Positions 1 to 8,741 of a stretch of 64,000 nucleotides of DNA are shown here, piece after piece (within the stretch, counting starts at the first letter, position 1; each line of letters starts with the position of its first letter). The notes below the pieces were generated by a model, which saw only the letters and a program-made list of their open reading frames with translations, did no database searches and was not told the origin of the DNA. Origin of the DNA: Flavimaricola sp. (GTDB lineage Bacteria; Pseudomonadota; Alphaproteobacteria; Rhodobacterales; Rhodobacteraceae). The stretch lies in the NCBI GenBank assembly GCA_029255105.1, contig JAQWWH010000034.1, positions 38,873 through 102,872 on the forward strand. Direction: 5' to 3'. A program made the translations under genes and the position numbers.

Positions 1-2288
1 GCATCATCATGCTTGAACCCCGCCGACTGGCCGCCCGTGCTGCGGCAGAGCGTATGGCGAGCACTTTGGGCGATGCTGTCGGCGAGACGGTGGGGTATCG
101 CATCCGCGGTGAAGCAAAGGTGGGCCCCCGGACCCGGATCGAGGTTGTGACCGAGGGGATCCTGACCCGGATGATCCAGTCGGACCCCGAATTGCCGGGG
201 GTTGGCGCCCTTTTGTTCGATGAATTTCACGAAAGGTCCCTGAACGCAGATCTGGGGCTGGCCCTGGCCCTTGAGGTGCGCGCTACCCTGCGCCCGGATC
301 TGATCCTGCTGCCGATGTCGGCGACCCTGGATGCCGCCCCTGTCGCCGCCTTGATGGGTGAAGCCCCGATTATCACCGCCGAAGGCCGCAGCTTTGAGGT
401 GACCCCCTGTTGGCTTGATCGCCCATTGCCCAAGGGCACCCGCCTTGCCCCGGGGATGGCTGACCTTGTCGCTCGGGCCGTCGCCGAGACAGAGGGTGGC
501 GTCCTGGTGTTTCTGCCCGGTGAAGGCGAGATCCGGGCGGTTGCGGGCCTTCTTGCCAGTCGCTTGCCAGCAGACTGCGATATTCGCCCGCTGTATGGGG
601 CGATGCCTTTTGCCGCCCAGCGCGCCGCGATCGCCCCCCTTACCGACCCCACCCGCCGCAAAGTCGTTCTGGCGACCTCCATCGCGGAAACCTCGCTCAC
701 GATCGAGGATATCCGGGTTGTGGTTGATGCGGGCCAGTCCCGCCGCGCCCGATTTGATCCCGGCACCGGCATGTCCCGCCTGATGACAGAGCGGGTAACA
801 AAGGCCGAAGCGATCCAACGGGCGGGCCGCGCCGGCCGGGTGGCCCCGGGCCGTTGCTACCGGTTGTGGACCAAGGGCGAGGAAGGCGCGATGGCCGCCT
901 TTCCCCCGCCCGAGATTGCAGCCGCTGATCTGGCGGGACTGGCGTTGGAACTGGCCCTTTGGGGCACGGCAGAGTTGGACTTTCTGACCCCGCCGCCGCC
1001 CCCCGCCCTGGCCGAGGCGCGCACGCTTTTGGCCGACCTTGGCGCGCTTGATCCAACGGGCCGCATCACTGGCCATGGCAGGGCCCTGGCGGCGCTGCCT
1101 TTGCATCCGCGTCTGGCGCATATGCTGATGGTCGCAGGTCCGCAAGCCGCCCCCTTGGCCGCCCTGATGAGCGCGCGGGACCCGCTGCGCGGCGGCGGGG
1201 CGGACCTGGCCCCCCGTCTTGACGCCCTGGCCGGCCGGCACCCGGTGCCGGAGGCCGCCCGTGCTGCGCTGGCCTCTGTCAAAGCCGAAGCCCGCCGCCT
1301 TTTGCGGCACCTGCCCGGGCAGGCCGACAAGGCCTCTGCGTTGTCGCCGGGAGAGATGGGGGCCCTGGCCTACCCTGACCGGATCGGACAGCGCCGTCCG
1401 GGCGATGAGGCCCGCTACCTGCTGAGTGGTGGCCGGGGAGCGGTGCTGCCGTCCGAGGATGCCCTTGCCTCTGCCCCGTTCATCGTGGCCACCGATCTGG
1501 ATGGAGCAGGCAGGGATGCCCGGGTCCGGGCTGCTGCCCGGATCGGAGAAGCCGAGATCCGTGCGCTGTTCGGGGACCGGATCCGCTGGGAAGAGACCTG
1601 CCTCTGGTCCCGCCGGGAGGCCCGGGTCGAGACCCGCAGGCAAGAGCGCCTTGGCGCACTGACCCTGTCGGACCAGACCTGGTCGGACGCACCGGGCGAC
1701 GCGGTAGCACTGGCCATGTGCGAGGGCGTTCGCCAGTTGGGGCTGCGTCTGGACGGAGCGGCGGGCCGGTTTCGCGCCAGGGTGGAACTGGTGCGGGCGG
1801 GCGGCGTGACCCTGCCCGACATGAGCGACGCGGGTCTGATGGAGCGGCTGGAAGACTGGCTGCCCCCCTTCCTGCAAGGCGTCCGGTCGGCGGAGGCGTT
1901 TAGGCGGATGGATCTGCTACCAGCCTTGCGCGCCATGCTGGATTGGGCCCAGATGCAGGCCCTGGATGCGGCGGCCCCGGCTGGCTTTGTCACCCCCTTG
2001 GGGCGGACTGTTCCGATTGACTACGGGGCAGAGACGCCCAGCATCTCGGTCCGGCTGCAAGAACTGTTCGGGCTGACCCGCCATCCCTGTATCGGCAAGA
2101 CACCGCTACGGATCAGCCTTCTGTCCCCCGCGGGGTGGCCGGTTCAGGTCACAACGGATATTCCGGGGTTTTGGGCCACGTCTTACGGTGATGTACGCAA
2201 GGACATGCGCGGGCGGTATCCCCGGCACCCCTGGCCAGAGGATCCGACGCAGGCGGAACCGACGGTTCGCGCCAAGCCGAAAAGCTGA
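1..2288 (+). CDS. hrpB: ATP-dependent helicase HrpB, 5' end outside the window
   Basis: DEAH/RHA-family RNA-dependent NTPase. The reading frame is already open at the window edge and its first Met sits inside the LEPRRLAAR motif (motif Ia), so the Walker A segment lies upstream and the gene is 5'-partial. Visible, counting from the Met at position 9: the DEFH box (about residue 71), SAT motif (about 104), SIAETSLTI (about 223) and QRAGRAGR (about 270). The HrpB-specific C-terminal region follows up to residue 759. The family length is about 800 residues, so only a short N-terminal piece is missing. HrpB's role in most bacteria is poorly defined. There is no visible operon link to the next gene. 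Confidence 0.93.
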   Translation, partial: IIMLEPRRLAARAAAERMASTLGDAVGETVGYRIRGEAKVGPRTRIEVVTEGILTRMIQSDPELPGVGALLFDEFHERSLNADLGLALALEVRATLRPDLILLPMSATLDAAPVAALMGEAPIITAEGRSFEVTPCWLDRPLPKGTRLAPGMADLVARAVAETEGGVLVFLPGEGEIRAVAGLLASRLPADCDIRPLYGAMPFAAQRAAIAPLTDPTRRKVVLATSIAETSLTIEDIRVVVDAGQSRRARFDPGTGMSRLMTERVTKAEAIQRAGRAGRVAPGRCYRLWTKGEEGAMAAFPPPEIAAADLAGLALELALWGTAELDFLTPPPPPALAEARTLLADLGALDPTGRITGHGRALAALPLHPRLAHMLMVAGPQAAPLAALMSARDPLRGGGADLAPRLDALAGRHPVPEAARAALASVKAEARRLLRHLPGQADKASALSPGEMGALAYPDRIGQRRPGDEARYLLSGGRGAVLPSEDALASAPFIVATDLDGAGRDARVRAAARIGEAEIRALFGDRIRWEETCLWSRREARVETRRQERLGALTLSDQTWSDAPGDAVALAMCEGVRQLGLRLDGAAGRFRARVELVRAGGVTLPDMSDAGLMERLEDWLPPFLQGVRSAEAFRRMDLLPALRAMLDWAQMQALDAAAPAGFVTPLGRTVPIDYGAETPSISVRLQELFGLTRHPCIGKTPLRISLLSPAGWPVQVTTDIPGFWATSYGDVRKDMRGRYPRHPWPEDPTQAEPTVRAKPKS

Positions 2289-2380
2289 GAAACAGGCCCC
2301 CTTGTGTAGACATTGTAACTTTGCCTTCATCTTGTTACCCTAGCTTCAATAACAGCAGTTTAATTCAGTCAGGCAAGAGC

Positions 2381-2833
2381 ATGTCTCCCCTTGCAAGTCG
2401 GGCCTCTGGCAGGGCCGTCAAAAGGCATAGCGTTCAAACGCACACACAATTGGCCGCCCTTTGTCATCGCAAGGGGGAGAACGGCCCCGAAGTGCTGTTG
2501 GTGACGTCGTCGAACGGGCGCTGGATCCTGCCCAAGGGCTGGCCGATCGACGGGATGAAACCGTCCGAGGCCGCGATGGTCGAGGCCTGGGAAGAAGCGG
2601 GCGTCAAGAAGGGCAAGGTCGACCGCAAGTCGATGGGATGCTTCATGGGGACAAAGATCACCAGCTCAGGTGATGAAGAGCCCTGCCTGACAAAGGTCTA
2701 CGCGGTCAAGGTCCTCAAGACTGAGGCGAACTATCCCGAAGCGGATCGTCGCGAACGCCTTTGGGTAAGCCCCGCCGAGGCCGCGGAGATGGTCACTGAA
2801 GACGGGCTCAGATCGATCCTCCGGGCGCTCTGA
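2381..2833 (+). CDS. Nudix hydrolase, DIPP-like
   Basis: Nudix-fold pyrophosphohydrolase. The Nudix helix is recognisable as LPKGWP followed by GMKPSEAAMVEAWEEAGV. The REUXEEXGU part reads VEAWEEAGV, so the two catalytic Glu residues are present, while the upstream Glu of the strict consensus is not conserved. Many alphaproteobacterial homologues with the PKGWP signature look the same. Known family members cleave nucleoside-diphosphate-X compounds or diphosphoinositol phosphates; the substrate here is unknown. The open frame extends upstream to a TTG at 2321, but the ATG at 2381 gives a normal-length protein of about 150 residues and is preferred. Confidence 0.85.
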   Translation: MSPLASRASGRAVKRHSVQTHTQLAALCHRKGENGPEVLLVTSSNGRWILPKGWPIDGMKPSEAAMVEAWEEAGVKKGKVDRKSMGCFMGTKITSSGDEEPCLTKVYAVKVLKTEANYPEADRRERLWVSPAEAAEMVTEDGLRSILRAL

Positions 2834-2878
2834 CGAGACATTTCGCGGGCGCCCTGAGGGCCCCTGCCTCGATACCGG

Positions 2879-3373
2879 TCAGCGGGCGCCCATGAAGTCC
2901 ATCTTGCCCAGTGGCACCCCATTGTGACGCAGGATGTTGTAGGCGCTGGTCATGTGGAAATAGACCTGCGGCAGGGCAAAAAGACCGTGGTAGTCCTGCC
3001 CTGACATCCGAAGCTCGCCGCCGCGCAGGCTAAGCACGATCTCGCGTTCTTCTGACCCTTCGAAATCGGCAGGCGTGAACCCTGCAATATAGTCCCGGGC
3101 CTTTGCGATCCGGTCGCGCAGTTCGGGAAAGGTCGTCTCGACATCGGCGAAGCTGGCCGGATCCTGACCGCAGAGGCGGGCGACCAACCGGGCCGAGAAG
3201 TCGCAGGTCAGCTGAACCTGACGCGACAGGGGAAACATATCCGCAAAGAGCCGGTCCCCGATCAGGACAGCAGGATCAATGCTGTTGGCCTCGCAATGCG
3301 CCTCGGCCTTGGTCATGATCCCGGACAGGGCGGTCAGGCTGCGTGTCAGGGGCGGAAGGGTAACCGTGTACAT
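2879..3373 (-). CDS. DUF1993 family protein
   Basis: A 164-residue protein matching the DUF1993 family by its overall pattern: a helical start with FADMFPLSRQVQ, a central region with FTPADF, and a C-terminal segment with LPQVYFHMTSAYNILRHNGVPLG. DUF1993 is related to the DinB-like four-helix fold and its biochemical role is not established. It is convergent with the Nudix gene. It is preceded by two palindromic repeats that separate it from argF. There is no signal peptide and no membrane segment, so a cytoplasmic location is expected. Confidence 0.85.
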   Translation of the reverse strand: MYTVTLPPLTRSLTALSGIMTKAEAHCEANSIDPAVLIGDRLFADMFPLSRQVQLTCDFSARLVARLCGQDPASFADVETTFPELRDRIAKARDYIAGFTPADFEGSEEREIVLSLRGGELRMSGQDYHGLFALPQVYFHMTSAYNILRHNGVPLGKMDFMGAR

Positions 3374-3395
3374 GGCTGGGGTTTTCCCGGGTTGT

Positions 3396-3421
3396 GTAAG
3401 GTGGGTCCTGACCCACCTTAC
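3396..3421. repeat. 26-nt palindromic element, copy 1
   Basis: Two perfect 12-nt arms, GTAAGGTGGGTC and GACCCACCTTAC, are separated by two bases. It sits between the 3' end of argF and the start of the DUF1993 gene. A second copy starts at 3463 and a degenerate third copy lies at 14880. It could form a very stable hairpin on either strand, but no T-run follows. Its role is unknown: it could be a REP-like element or an RNA-stabilising hairpin. Confidence 0.85.
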
Positions 3422-3462
3422 GGTTTGGTTGTGTGCTGGCGTACTGCGCCTGATGGATCGCC

Positions 3463-3488
3463 GTAAGGTGGGTCTGGACCCACCTTAC
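3463..3488. repeat. 26-nt palindromic element, copy 2
   Basis: The arms are the same as at 3396 (GTAAGGTGGGTC and GACCCACCTTAC), with TG instead of CT in the centre. The two copies lie 41 nt apart, and this one ends 16 nt before the argF stop codon. The pairing can be read directly in the sequence; function is not known. Confidence 0.85.
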
Positions 3489-3504
3489 CCGAGACCCCGA
3501 GACC

Positions 3505-4431
3505 CTAGACCCCGAGGCACCACCGCATGATCGCCTTCTGGGCATGGAGCCGGTTTTCGGCCTCGTCGAAGATCACCGAATGGGGCCCGTCCATGACCTC
3601 GCTTGTCGCCTCATCATCCCGGTGGGCGGGCAGGCAATGCATGAACAGCGCGTCCGGTTTAGCCTGCGCCATGAGCGCCGCGTTGACCTGATAGCCGCGC
3701 AGCTGGTTGTGCCGCCGTTCGCGGGCCGAAACCGGGTCGTGCATGCTGACCCAGGTGTCGGTCACCACAAGATCGGCCCCTTGTACGGCCACCGCCGGGT
3801 CCCGCTCGATCGTGATGTTGACCCCTTTGCTGCGCGCTTCGTCGAGAAAGACCTGTTCGGGATCAAGCGGGGGCGGACCGGTAAAGGTGAGGTCAAAGCC
3901 GAATTGTCCGGCGGCATGGGCAAAGCTGTTGAACACGTTGTTCCCGTCCCCGGACCAGACCACCTTGCGCCCCCGGATCGGGCCGCGATGTTCCTCGAAC
4001 GTCATGATGTCGGTCATGATCTGGCAAGGGTGGCTGCGGTTGGTTAGCCCGTTGATCACCGGAACGCTTGCGTATTCGGCCATTTCCAGAAGCGTCTGTT
4101 CTTCAAAGGTGCGGATCATGATCAGATCGACATAGCGTGACAGCACCCGGGCGGTGTCGGCGATTGTTTCGCCATGCCCGAGTTGCATTTCATCGCCACG
4201 CAGGATCATCGTTTCCCCGCCCATCTGCCGAACACCTACGTCGAACGAGACCCGCGTCCTCGTTGATGGTTTTTCGAAGATCAGCGCGACCATCCGCCCG
4301 GCAAGGGGTTGATCGTCGTCTGGCGCCCCCTTGGGTCGCCCGTTGCGGGCAGATTTCATGCTGATCCCTTCGTCGATCATGCCTCTGAGGGCGGCGGCAT
4401 CAGTCTTGTTTATGTCGAGGAAGTGTTTCAT
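3505..4431 (-). CDS. argF: Ornithine carbamoyltransferase
   Basis: Catalyses carbamoyl phosphate + L-ornithine to L-citrulline + phosphate in arginine synthesis, in the cytoplasm. The carbamoyl-phosphate motif STRTRVSF lies near residue 55, the HPCQ motif near 132, and the catalytic HCLPAHR near 265. The length of 308 residues is normal. The frame is open 15 codons further upstream, but MKHFLDI is the usual family N-terminus, so the ATG at 4431 is chosen. It lies 85 nt downstream of argD on the same strand, an argD-argF pair. The gap contains a GC-rich hairpin and a 23-nt repeated motif, so co-transcription may be partial. Confidence 0.96.
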   Translation of the reverse strand: MKHFLDINKTDAAALRGMIDEGISMKSARNGRPKGAPDDDQPLAGRMVALIFEKPSTRTRVSFDVGVRQMGGETMILRGDEMQLGHGETIADTARVLSRYVDLIMIRTFEEQTLLEMAEYASVPVINGLTNRSHPCQIMTDIMTFEEHRGPIRGRKVVWSGDGNNVFNSFAHAAGQFGFDLTFTGPPPLDPEQVFLDEARSKGVNITIERDPAVAVQGADLVVTDTWVSMHDPVSARERRHNQLRGYQVNAALMAQAKPDALFMHCLPAHRDDEATSEVMDGPHSVIFDEAENRLHAQKAIMRWCLGV

Positions 4432-4463
4432 GGCATCGCTCTTGGGGTTCGGGGCGCTTTTGT

Positions 4464-4484
4464 GCGGGGGTTTCACACCCCCGC
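4464..4484 (-). other. GC-rich hairpin between argD and argF
   Basis: An inverted repeat with 8-bp arms (GCGGGGGT and ACCCCCGC) and a 5-nt loop lies in the short argD-argF spacer. In the argD-to-argF transcript it follows the 23-nt motif directly after the argD stop. No T-run follows, so it is not a standard intrinsic terminator. It could act as a processing or attenuation element. The structure is seen in the sequence; the role is inferred. Confidence 0.5.
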
Positions 4485-4492
4485 GCCCCCGT

Positions 4493-4515
4493 GGAATATT
4501 TTGGGCAAGAAAAAG
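4493..4515 (-). repeat. 23-nt motif directly after the argD stop codon
   Basis: Read in the direction of argD transcription, the motif begins CTTTTTCTTGCCC and ends AAATATTCC. It starts one base after the argD TGA. A copy matching 22 of 23 positions lies three bases after the mce TGA at 22391. The identical placement next to two unrelated stop codons suggests a conserved 3'-UTR element rather than chance. Confidence 0.75.
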
Positions 4516-4516
4516 C

Positions 4517-5698
4517 TCAGGCGGCGGCCTCGAGGGACCTTGCGGCGGTGTCGAGCCGTTGTAGCGCCTCGGTGATGTCAGCGTCGGGGATGTTCAGCGC
4601 CGGCAGGAGCCGCACCACGTTGTCGGCCGCCCCGACGGTCAGGACGCCCGCCCCGTAGCCGGCGTTGACGACATCGCTGTTGGTGACCTTGCAGGCCAGC
4701 CCAAGCATCAGCCCGGTGCCCCGCACCCCGCTGAAGATGTCTGGGTGGCTTCCCACCAGACCTTCGAGCCCTTGCCGCAGCAGCCCGGCCTTGCGGTTTA
4801 CCTCGGCCAGAAAGGCCGGGTTTGAGATGATTTCGGTGACCCGGGCCCCGACAGCGCAGGCCAGCGGGTTGCCCCCATAGGTCGATCCGTGGGTGCCAGC
4901 CGTCATGCCCGAGGCTGCGTCTTCGGTCGCAAGGACTGCCCCCAGCGGAAACCCACCCCCGATCCCCTTGGCCACCATCATGATGTCCGGGCTGATCCCG
5001 GCCCATTCGTGGGCAAAGAGCCTGCCAGTCCGTCCCATACCGCATTGCACCTCGTCCAGGATCATCAGCACCCCGGTCTCGTCGCAGAGGTCCCGCAGCC
5101 CTTTCAGGCAGGCGTCGGGCAGGGGCCGGATGCCCCCTTCGCCCTGCACCGGCTCGACCAGTACCGCGCCGACGTCTGCCTCTTTCATCGCGGCGGCGAG
5201 CGCCTCGTGATCGCCGAAGGCCAGCGAGGTGAAGCCGGGCAGCAAGGGCCCAAAGCCCTTGGTCATCTTTTCGGACCCCGCCGCGGCGATGCCTGCGCTG
5301 GACCGACCGTGGAAGGCCCCGCTGAAGGTCAGGATCCGTGTTCTGTCGGGCTGCCCTTTGTCATACCAGTACTTGCGCGCCATCTTGACGGCCAGTTCGC
5401 AAGCCTCGGTCCCGGAATTGGTGAAGAAGCAGGTGTCTGCAAAGGTCGCCTCTGTCAGCGCATCGGCCAGCTTCTTTTGCGCCGGGATGTGGTAGAGGTT
5501 CGATACATGCCAGAGTGCCTGAGCCTGTTCAGTCAGGGTCTCTACCAGTTCCGGCGCGGCATGGCCGAGCGCGTTGACCGCGATCCCGGCCCCCAGATCA
5601 AGGAACCGTCGCCCGTCATCGGTCACAAGCCAGGAGCCTTCGCCCTTGACGAAGGTCAGGGGCGCACGGTTGTAGGTGGGCAGGATCGACGGGATCAT
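4517..5698 (-). CDS. argD: Acetylornithine / succinyldiaminopimelate aminotransferase
   Basis: PLP-dependent class-III aminotransferase making N-acetylornithine from N-acetylglutamate semialdehyde; it may also serve lysine synthesis. Features in order: GTEACELA near residue 104, FHGRS near 136, the PLP Asp in [13 protein letters not shown] near 221, and the Schiff-base Lys in [11 protein letters not shown] near 249. The length of 393 residues is typical. The frame is open upstream to 5806, but [14 protein letters not shown] is the classic ArgD start, so the ATG at 5698 is used. The gene precedes argF on the same strand. The combination with ornithine carbamoyltransferase favours the acetylornithine role. 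Confidence 0.95.
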   Translation of the reverse strand: MIPSILPTYNRAPLTFVKGEGSWLVTDDGRRFLDLGAGIAVNALGHAAPELVETLTEQAQALWHVSNLYHIPAQKKLADALTEATFADTCFFTNSGTEACELAVKMARKYWYDKGQPDRTRILTFSGAFHGRSSAGIAAAGSEKMTKGFGPLLPGFTSLAFGDHEALAAAMKEADVGAVLVEPVQGEGGIRPLPDACLKGLRDLCDETGVLMILDEVQCGMGRTGRLFAHEWAGISPDIMMVAKGIGGGFPLGAVLATEDAASGMTAGTHGSTYGGNPLACAVGARVTEIISNPAFLAEVNRKAGLLRQGLEGLVGSHPDIFSGVRGTGLMLGLACKVTNSDVVNAGYGAGVLTVGAADNVVRLLPALNIPDADITEALQRLDTAARSLEAAA

Positions 5699-6042
5699 GG
5701 CGGATAGGTCCTTGCAAGGATAAGCCCCGTTGGTGCCGGACGGGCGGGGCCAAGTCAACGATTTTGGGAAAGGGACGAAAGACAGGTGCAGCCGCACCGA
5801 TGGCAACGCGGGGTCAGCGTTGGCGTCGGTTCGGGGAAAGATGCATCTGTTGCGTCATGAACCGGTCTTTAGCCCAAGTCGGTTCTGCTGAAAACCCCGT
5901 TGTCGCGGCCCTTCGGGGCTTTCCCCCTTTGCCCCCTTGCGCTAGGCTTTGCGGGCCGATCCCTGCCCCCGTTCCAACTGAGCCCCGTTCAAACTGAGCC
6001 CCGTTCAAACTGAGCCCCGACCAACCTGACCAAGGTCCCCCG
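5699..6042. other. Intergenic region between argD and the ABC exporter
   Basis: This 344-base divergent spacer must hold the argD promoter (minus strand) and the exporter promoter (plus strand). No convincing -35/-10 pair was found. The clearest structure is a three-copy 16-nt tandem repeat at 5976-6023, just upstream of the exporter start. Open frames across it look like random GC-rich readthrough. Confidence 0.5.
5976..6023. repeat. Three-copy 16-nt tandem repeat
   Basis: The unit AACTGAGCCCCGTTCA occurs perfectly at 5976-5991 and 5992-6007. A third copy at 6008-6023 differs only in its last bases (GACCA). The array ends 19 bases before the ATG of the ABC ATPase, so it lies in the leader or promoter region. 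It could be slippage-generated, or a set of regulator sites. It is directly visible; the function is open. Confidence 0.85.
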
Positions 6043-6999
6043 ATGTCACAGCCGCCAGATCTGGCCATTTCCACCCGTGGCCTGACCCGCAGTTTCGGCC
6101 CCGTCAAGGCAGTGGCCGGGATTGATCTGGACGTGCCAAAGGGCATGATCTTTGCCGTTCTGGGCCCCAACGGCGCGGGCAAGACAACCCTTTTGCGTAT
6201 GCTGGCGACGCTGCTGCCCCCCGATGGTGGCTCTGCCAGTGTCATGGGCCATGACCTGCGTGCCGACCCTGATGCTGTCCGGGGCGTCATAGCGATGACC
6301 GGCCAATTCGCATCGCTGGACGAAGATCTGACGGGCCGCGAGAACCTTGTGATGCTGTCCCGGCTTTGGGGCTTTGCCGGTCGCGCTGCCCGTGATCGGG
6401 CGACGGACCTCCTTGCCGCCTTTGACCTGGCCGATGCGGGCAATCGTCAGGTGAATACCTATTCGGGCGGCATGCGGCGCAGGCTCGATATCGCGGCCTC
6501 GCTGATTGTGACGCCGGGGGTTTTGTTCCTGGATGAACCGACCACCGGCCTTGATCCGACCGCCCGCCAGAGCGTGTGGCGCCTGATCCGGCAACTGGCC
6601 GCCTCGGGTGTCACCATCCTTTTGACGACACAGTACCTTGAGGAGGCCGATCAACTCGCCGCCCGGATCGCGGTCATCGACAAGGGACGCAAGATCGCCG
6701 AAGGCACCAGCCGCCAGTTGAAGGCCCAGACCGGGTCGGGCGTGCTGCATGTGACCCCATCGGACCCCGGCCAGCTGGAGGCAGCAGAGGCTATGCTGGC
6801 CACCACAGGCCCGGTGCAACGCAGCGCCGAAGGGGCGACCCTGTCGGTGCCCGTACAGGATGCGGCTTCGGCCCATGATCTGCTGGCCCGTTTGATCGCA
6901 TCCGGTGTCGAGGTTGCCGATTTCTCGATGGGGCAGCCATCGCTGGAAGAAGTGTTCTTTGCCCTGACAGGCGCCCCGCCAGAGGAGGAAACCGCATGA
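6043..6999 (+). CDS. ABC exporter ATP-binding protein, DrrA-type
   Basis: ATPase subunit of an ABC-2 exporter. Walker A GPNGAGKTT is near residue 44, the Q-loop follows at MTGQFASLDEDLTG, the signature YSGGMRRRLDIA is near 139, Walker B VLFLDEPTTGLD is near 160, and the switch region contains TQYLEEADQLA. The C-terminal extension after residue 220 is the domain found in daunorubicin-resistance DrrA proteins. The length of 318 residues fits. Its 3' end overlaps the permease gene by 4 bases (ATGA), indicating translational coupling. The substrate cannot be deduced; drug or lipid export is the family norm. Confidence 0.93.
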   Translation: MSQPPDLAISTRGLTRSFGPVKAVAGIDLDVPKGMIFAVLGPNGAGKTTLLRMLATLLPPDGGSASVMGHDLRADPDAVRGVIAMTGQFASLDEDLTGRENLVMLSRLWGFAGRAARDRATDLLAAFDLADAGNRQVNTYSGGMRRRLDIAASLIVTPGVLFLDEPTTGLDPTARQSVWRLIRQLAASGVTILLTTQYLEEADQLAARIAVIDKGRKIAEGTSRQLKAQTGSGVLHVTPSDPGQLEAAEAMLATTGPVQRSAEGATLSVPVQDAASAHDLLARLIASGVEVADFSMGQPSLEEVFFALTGAPPEEETA

Positions 7000-7790
7000 C
7001 CGACGCCTTGCTCAAGCGGGTGGAGCGACCTGCCAAGCCCTCTGCCCTGTCCAACGCCATGGTCTTTGGCTGGCGGGCGGTCCTGAAGTTCAAGCATGTG
7101 CCTGAGCAGTTGTTTGATCTGGTCATGACCCCGATCATGTTCACCCTGCTGTTCACCTTTGTCTTCGGGGGGGCATTGGCGGGTACCCCGGGATCCTACC
7201 TGCAATTCTTTCTGCCCGGCATCCTTGTGCAAACCGTCGTCTTCAACGCGGTCTATTCGGGCATGGGTCTGTCCACCGATTTCAGCAAGGGCCTGTTCGA
7301 CAGGTTCCGGTCGCTGCCAATCTGGTCGCTTGCCCCTTTTACCGGCCTGATGGTGGGCGATCTGATGCGCCACCTGATTGCGGGCGGGATCATTCTGGGG
7401 ATCGGACTGATCCTCGGCTATCGCCCCGAGGCCGGGGTGATGGGCGTGGTCTTGGCCTTTGCCATGCTGCTGGCGATGGGGTTCGGCTTTGGCTGGGTGT
7501 TTCTGGTGCTTGGCATGATGGTCCGGACGCCGACGACTGTTATGACCCTGGGGTTTACCATCCTGTTTCCGGTCACCTTTGCCTCGAACATCATGGTTGA
7601 TCCGGCCACGATGCCCGACTGGTTGCGCGGCTTTGTCGAGGTCAATCCGGTGTCGCTGATGACGACGGCCTTGCGGGGGCTGATGGATGGCACGGCGACG
7701 GCGGGCATGCTGGCCGTCGCATTGATCGCACCGGTTCTGTTGACGGTGCTTTTGGCGCCCGTCACGCTGATGCTCTACCGGCGCAAGTAG
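6996..7790 (+). CDS. ABC-2 type permease, DrrB-type
   Basis: Membrane partner of the preceding ATPase: 264 residues with about six hydrophobic segments, beginning at LFDLVMTPIMFTLLFTFVFGG. It carries the ABC-2 pattern FLPGILVQTV and, later, NPVSLMTTALRGLM. It starts inside the ATPase stop codon and is preceded by AGAGGAGG, a strong ribosome-binding site. The two proteins should form a dimeric exporter in the inner membrane. A second, unlinked ABC-2 permease lies at 10348-11187 without its own ATPase, so subunit sharing is possible but unproven. Confidence 0.92.
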   Translation: MTDALLKRVERPAKPSALSNAMVFGWRAVLKFKHVPEQLFDLVMTPIMFTLLFTFVFGGALAGTPGSYLQFFLPGILVQTVVFNAVYSGMGLSTDFSKGLFDRFRSLPIWSLAPFTGLMVGDLMRHLIAGGIILGIGLILGYRPEAGVMGVVLAFAMLLAMGFGFGWVFLVLGMMVRTPTTVMTLGFTILFPVTFASNIMVDPATMPDWLRGFVEVNPVSLMTTALRGLMDGTATAGMLAVALIAPVLLTVLLAPVTLMLYRRK

Positions 7791-7842
7791 GCCGCAGCAC
7801 AGGGCGGATTAACGGCAGTTCAGCGGCCAGCTCACGGAAAGA

Positions 7843-8700
7843 TCAGGGAAAGATCAGGAACGGCACCTTGCAGGTCCGCATCAGCTCCATCGTCGTTGAG
7901 CCGATGAAAAGGCTGCGCAGGCGGGAATGCCCCGATTTACCCAAGACCAGCATATCAGCCTTGAGGTCGGTGACCGCCTTGGTGATCACCGCCTCAGGGT
8001 CGCCTGCCTCAAGATGCTCGGTCACGTCGAAACCCACCTGCCGCAGGGCCTGAGCCGCGTGGGACAGCCGGTCGCGCAGTTGCGGGGTGGCCGACCCGAC
8101 GCTGAGGATGTCGCAGGCCATTCCGGTCAGGACAGAGCCCGCCGTCATCCGCTCAACCGCGCGTTCGGTAGAGGGTGACCCGTCATAGGCCAGCAAAAAC
8201 CGCTCGGGCGTCTTGTAGGCCCGGTTGGCCACAAGGACCGGCCTGTGTGAGGTCCGGACGGCCCGGTCAAGGTTGGACCCAAGAAGCTCTTGTGCAAAAC
8301 CTGCCGCCTCGCCGCGCTTGCCAAGGATGACAAAGCGGGTCTCTGCCTCAAGCTCTGAGATGGCGTCGATCAGATCGCCGTTGCGCAGACGGGTGGCGAC
8401 ATCGATATCGGCCATGGCCCGCATCCGGGCCGATCCGTCGTCCAGAATGGCCCTGCCCCGTTCGCGGGCCAGCACCGCCCGCTCTTCATCCAGCTTGGAC
8501 AGCTTGTCCAGAAGGGCGGTTCGCGCCCCGAGGCGAAGGTTGCCGCTCAGGTCGGCTGGGGCGCTGGGGGCGTCGCTGCGGCGGCCTATGACGTGGACAA
8601 GGCTGATCGGCATGGCCAGCTGACCCGCCGCCCAGACCGCGTGGTCGCAGACAGAGGCCGCATAGTCCGACCCGTCGACAAAGGCTGTGATCCGGTCCAT
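7843..8700 (-). CDS. Universal stress protein, two tandem UspA domains
   Basis: A 285-residue cytoplasmic protein with two Usp folds, about residues 3-135 and 150-284. The second domain ends with the ATP-binding pattern LVLGKSGHSRLRSLFIGSTTMELMR. The start is placed at 8700 (MDRITAFVDGSDYA), since the 13 upstream codons do not match the family. It lies 41 nt downstream of the SulP transporter start-to-stop unit on the same strand. The SulP-UspA pairing recurs in bacteria and suggests control of anion transport by nucleotide binding or stress, but this is inference. Confidence 0.92.
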   Translation of the reverse strand: MDRITAFVDGSDYAASVCDHAVWAAGQLAMPISLVHVIGRRSDAPSAPADLSGNLRLGARTALLDKLSKLDEERAVLARERGRAILDDGSARMRAMADIDVATRLRNGDLIDAISELEAETRFVILGKRGEAAGFAQELLGSNLDRAVRTSHRPVLVANRAYKTPERFLLAYDGSPSTERAVERMTAGSVLTGMACDILSVGSATPQLRDRLSHAAQALRQVGFDVTEHLEAGDPEAVITKAVTDLKADMLVLGKSGHSRLRSLFIGSTTMELMRTCKVPFLIFP

Positions 8701-8741
8701 TTCGTCTTTCCCCCTGCCCCGGCCGGTTGGCCAGGTCACTA

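Noticed and set aside
4889..5707. A 272-codon plus-strand frame opposite argD
   Set aside because: argD is unambiguous on the other strand; the antisense product has no family features.
6046..6876. A 276-codon minus-strand frame opposite the ABC ATPase
   Set aside because: The ATPase motifs on the plus strand are complete; this is a shadow.
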